Assembly (NCBI RefSeq): GCF_020252395.1
Contig: NZ_JADCDB010000005.1
Location: forward strand, 1-64,000
Length of the DNA: 64,000 bases
Direction: 5' to 3'
Origin: Aestuariivirga sp.
GTDB taxonomy: Bacteria; Pseudomonadota; Alphaproteobacteria; Rhizobiales; Aestuariivirgaceae
Of this stretch, positions 63,948-64,000 are shown piece after piece. Numbering within the stretch: position 1 is the stretch's first letter; each line of letters starts with the position of its first letter. The translations under genes and the position numbers were made by a program. Under the pieces are notes generated by a model. It did not search any database. It saw nothing but the letters and a program-made list of their open reading frames with translations, and was not told the DNA's origin.

Positions 63948-64000
63948 ATGATGGATCTTGCATCCAGGCTGCTTGCCACCCTTGCCTTCAATACTCTGGT
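63948..64000 (+). CDS. Start of an unidentified gene (runs off window)
   Basis: ATG 63948 (or 63951) follows a GGGAGA ribosome site at 63938-63943 and opens MMDLASRLLATLAFNTL, with no stop before the end. A hydrophobic N-terminus is all that is visible. It lies 76 bases after cobM and may or may not belong to the operon. Confidence 0.5.
   Translation, partial: MMDLASRLLATLAFNTL

Overview
The window reads as a chromosomal segment of an alphaproteobacterium, most likely Hyphomicrobiales (Rhizobiales). The grounds are the divK-pleD pair, the blocks tatABC-serS-surE and DUF2066-CDP alcohol transferase-AI-2E exporter-hdaA-ppk-ppx beside purMN, alphaproteobacterial DUF1489 and DUF3572 genes, a DinB with an N-terminal zinc ribbon, and an aerobic (Cob) cobalamin operon. 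Base composition is high GC (a hand count gives 70% for 58021-58080) except in the first 5.5 kb (50% for 2101-2160). No genus can be named from sequence alone.

Layout. (a) 1-5.6 kb is a lower-GC accessory island. It holds the tail of an IS630-type transposase, a C5 cytosine methyltransferase, and convergent to it a tightly coupled module: a protein with two GHKL ATPase domains (MORC/HSP90-like at the N-terminus, histidine-kinase-like at the C-terminus) followed by a receiver-domain protein whose C-terminal half carries an RNxxxH motif like that of HEPN ribonucleases. Two small unknown reading frames and a frameshifted XRE regulator lie upstream. This is the best candidate for an undescribed system, probably defensive. 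(b) 5.6-7.9 kb has a DUF1269 gene, a truncated flavin monooxygenase and a lone UgpC/MalK-type ATPase. (c) 8.0-13.7 kb is a catabolic operon: a homoserine-dehydrogenase-like oxidoreductase, E1 alpha, E1 beta and E2 of a 2-oxo acid/acetoin-type dehydrogenase complex, and a PfkB kinase; its substrate is unknown. (d) 13.9-16.4 kb is a GntP permease plus a patatin-like hydrolase.

(e) 16.5-26.5 kb is housekeeping: ppx, ppk, hdaA, AI-2E exporter, CDP-alcohol phosphatidyltransferase, DUF2066, then divergent purM-purN-nucleoside hydrolase. (f) 26.8-33.5 kb has a molybdopterin oxidoreductase, a SpoU methyltransferase, a dimethylglycine/sarcosine dehydrogenase-like protein and a DMT exporter, separated by structured intergenic repeats. 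(g) 33.5-41.2 kb has surE-serS-tatCBA, an FbpC-like ATPase, the cell-cycle pair divK-pleD, DUF3572 and a HAD-like protein. (h) 41.2-50.9 kb has a GST, dinB, panC, a GNAT, a ribose-type ABC transporter, DUF1489, an Mrr-like nuclease and a TPR-SPOR protein.

(i) 51.0-63.9 kb is a cobalamin operon headed by a B12 riboswitch: cbtB-cbtA (cobalt uptake), cobW, cobN, cobO, cbiX, cobH, cobL, cobI, a cbiG-cobJ fusion and cobM, almost all joined by 1-10 base overlaps. It combines an early-type chelatase (CbiX) with the late aerobic chelatase subunit (CobN). cobG/cobZ, cobF and cobK are not seen in the window. The last bases start another gene that runs off the end.
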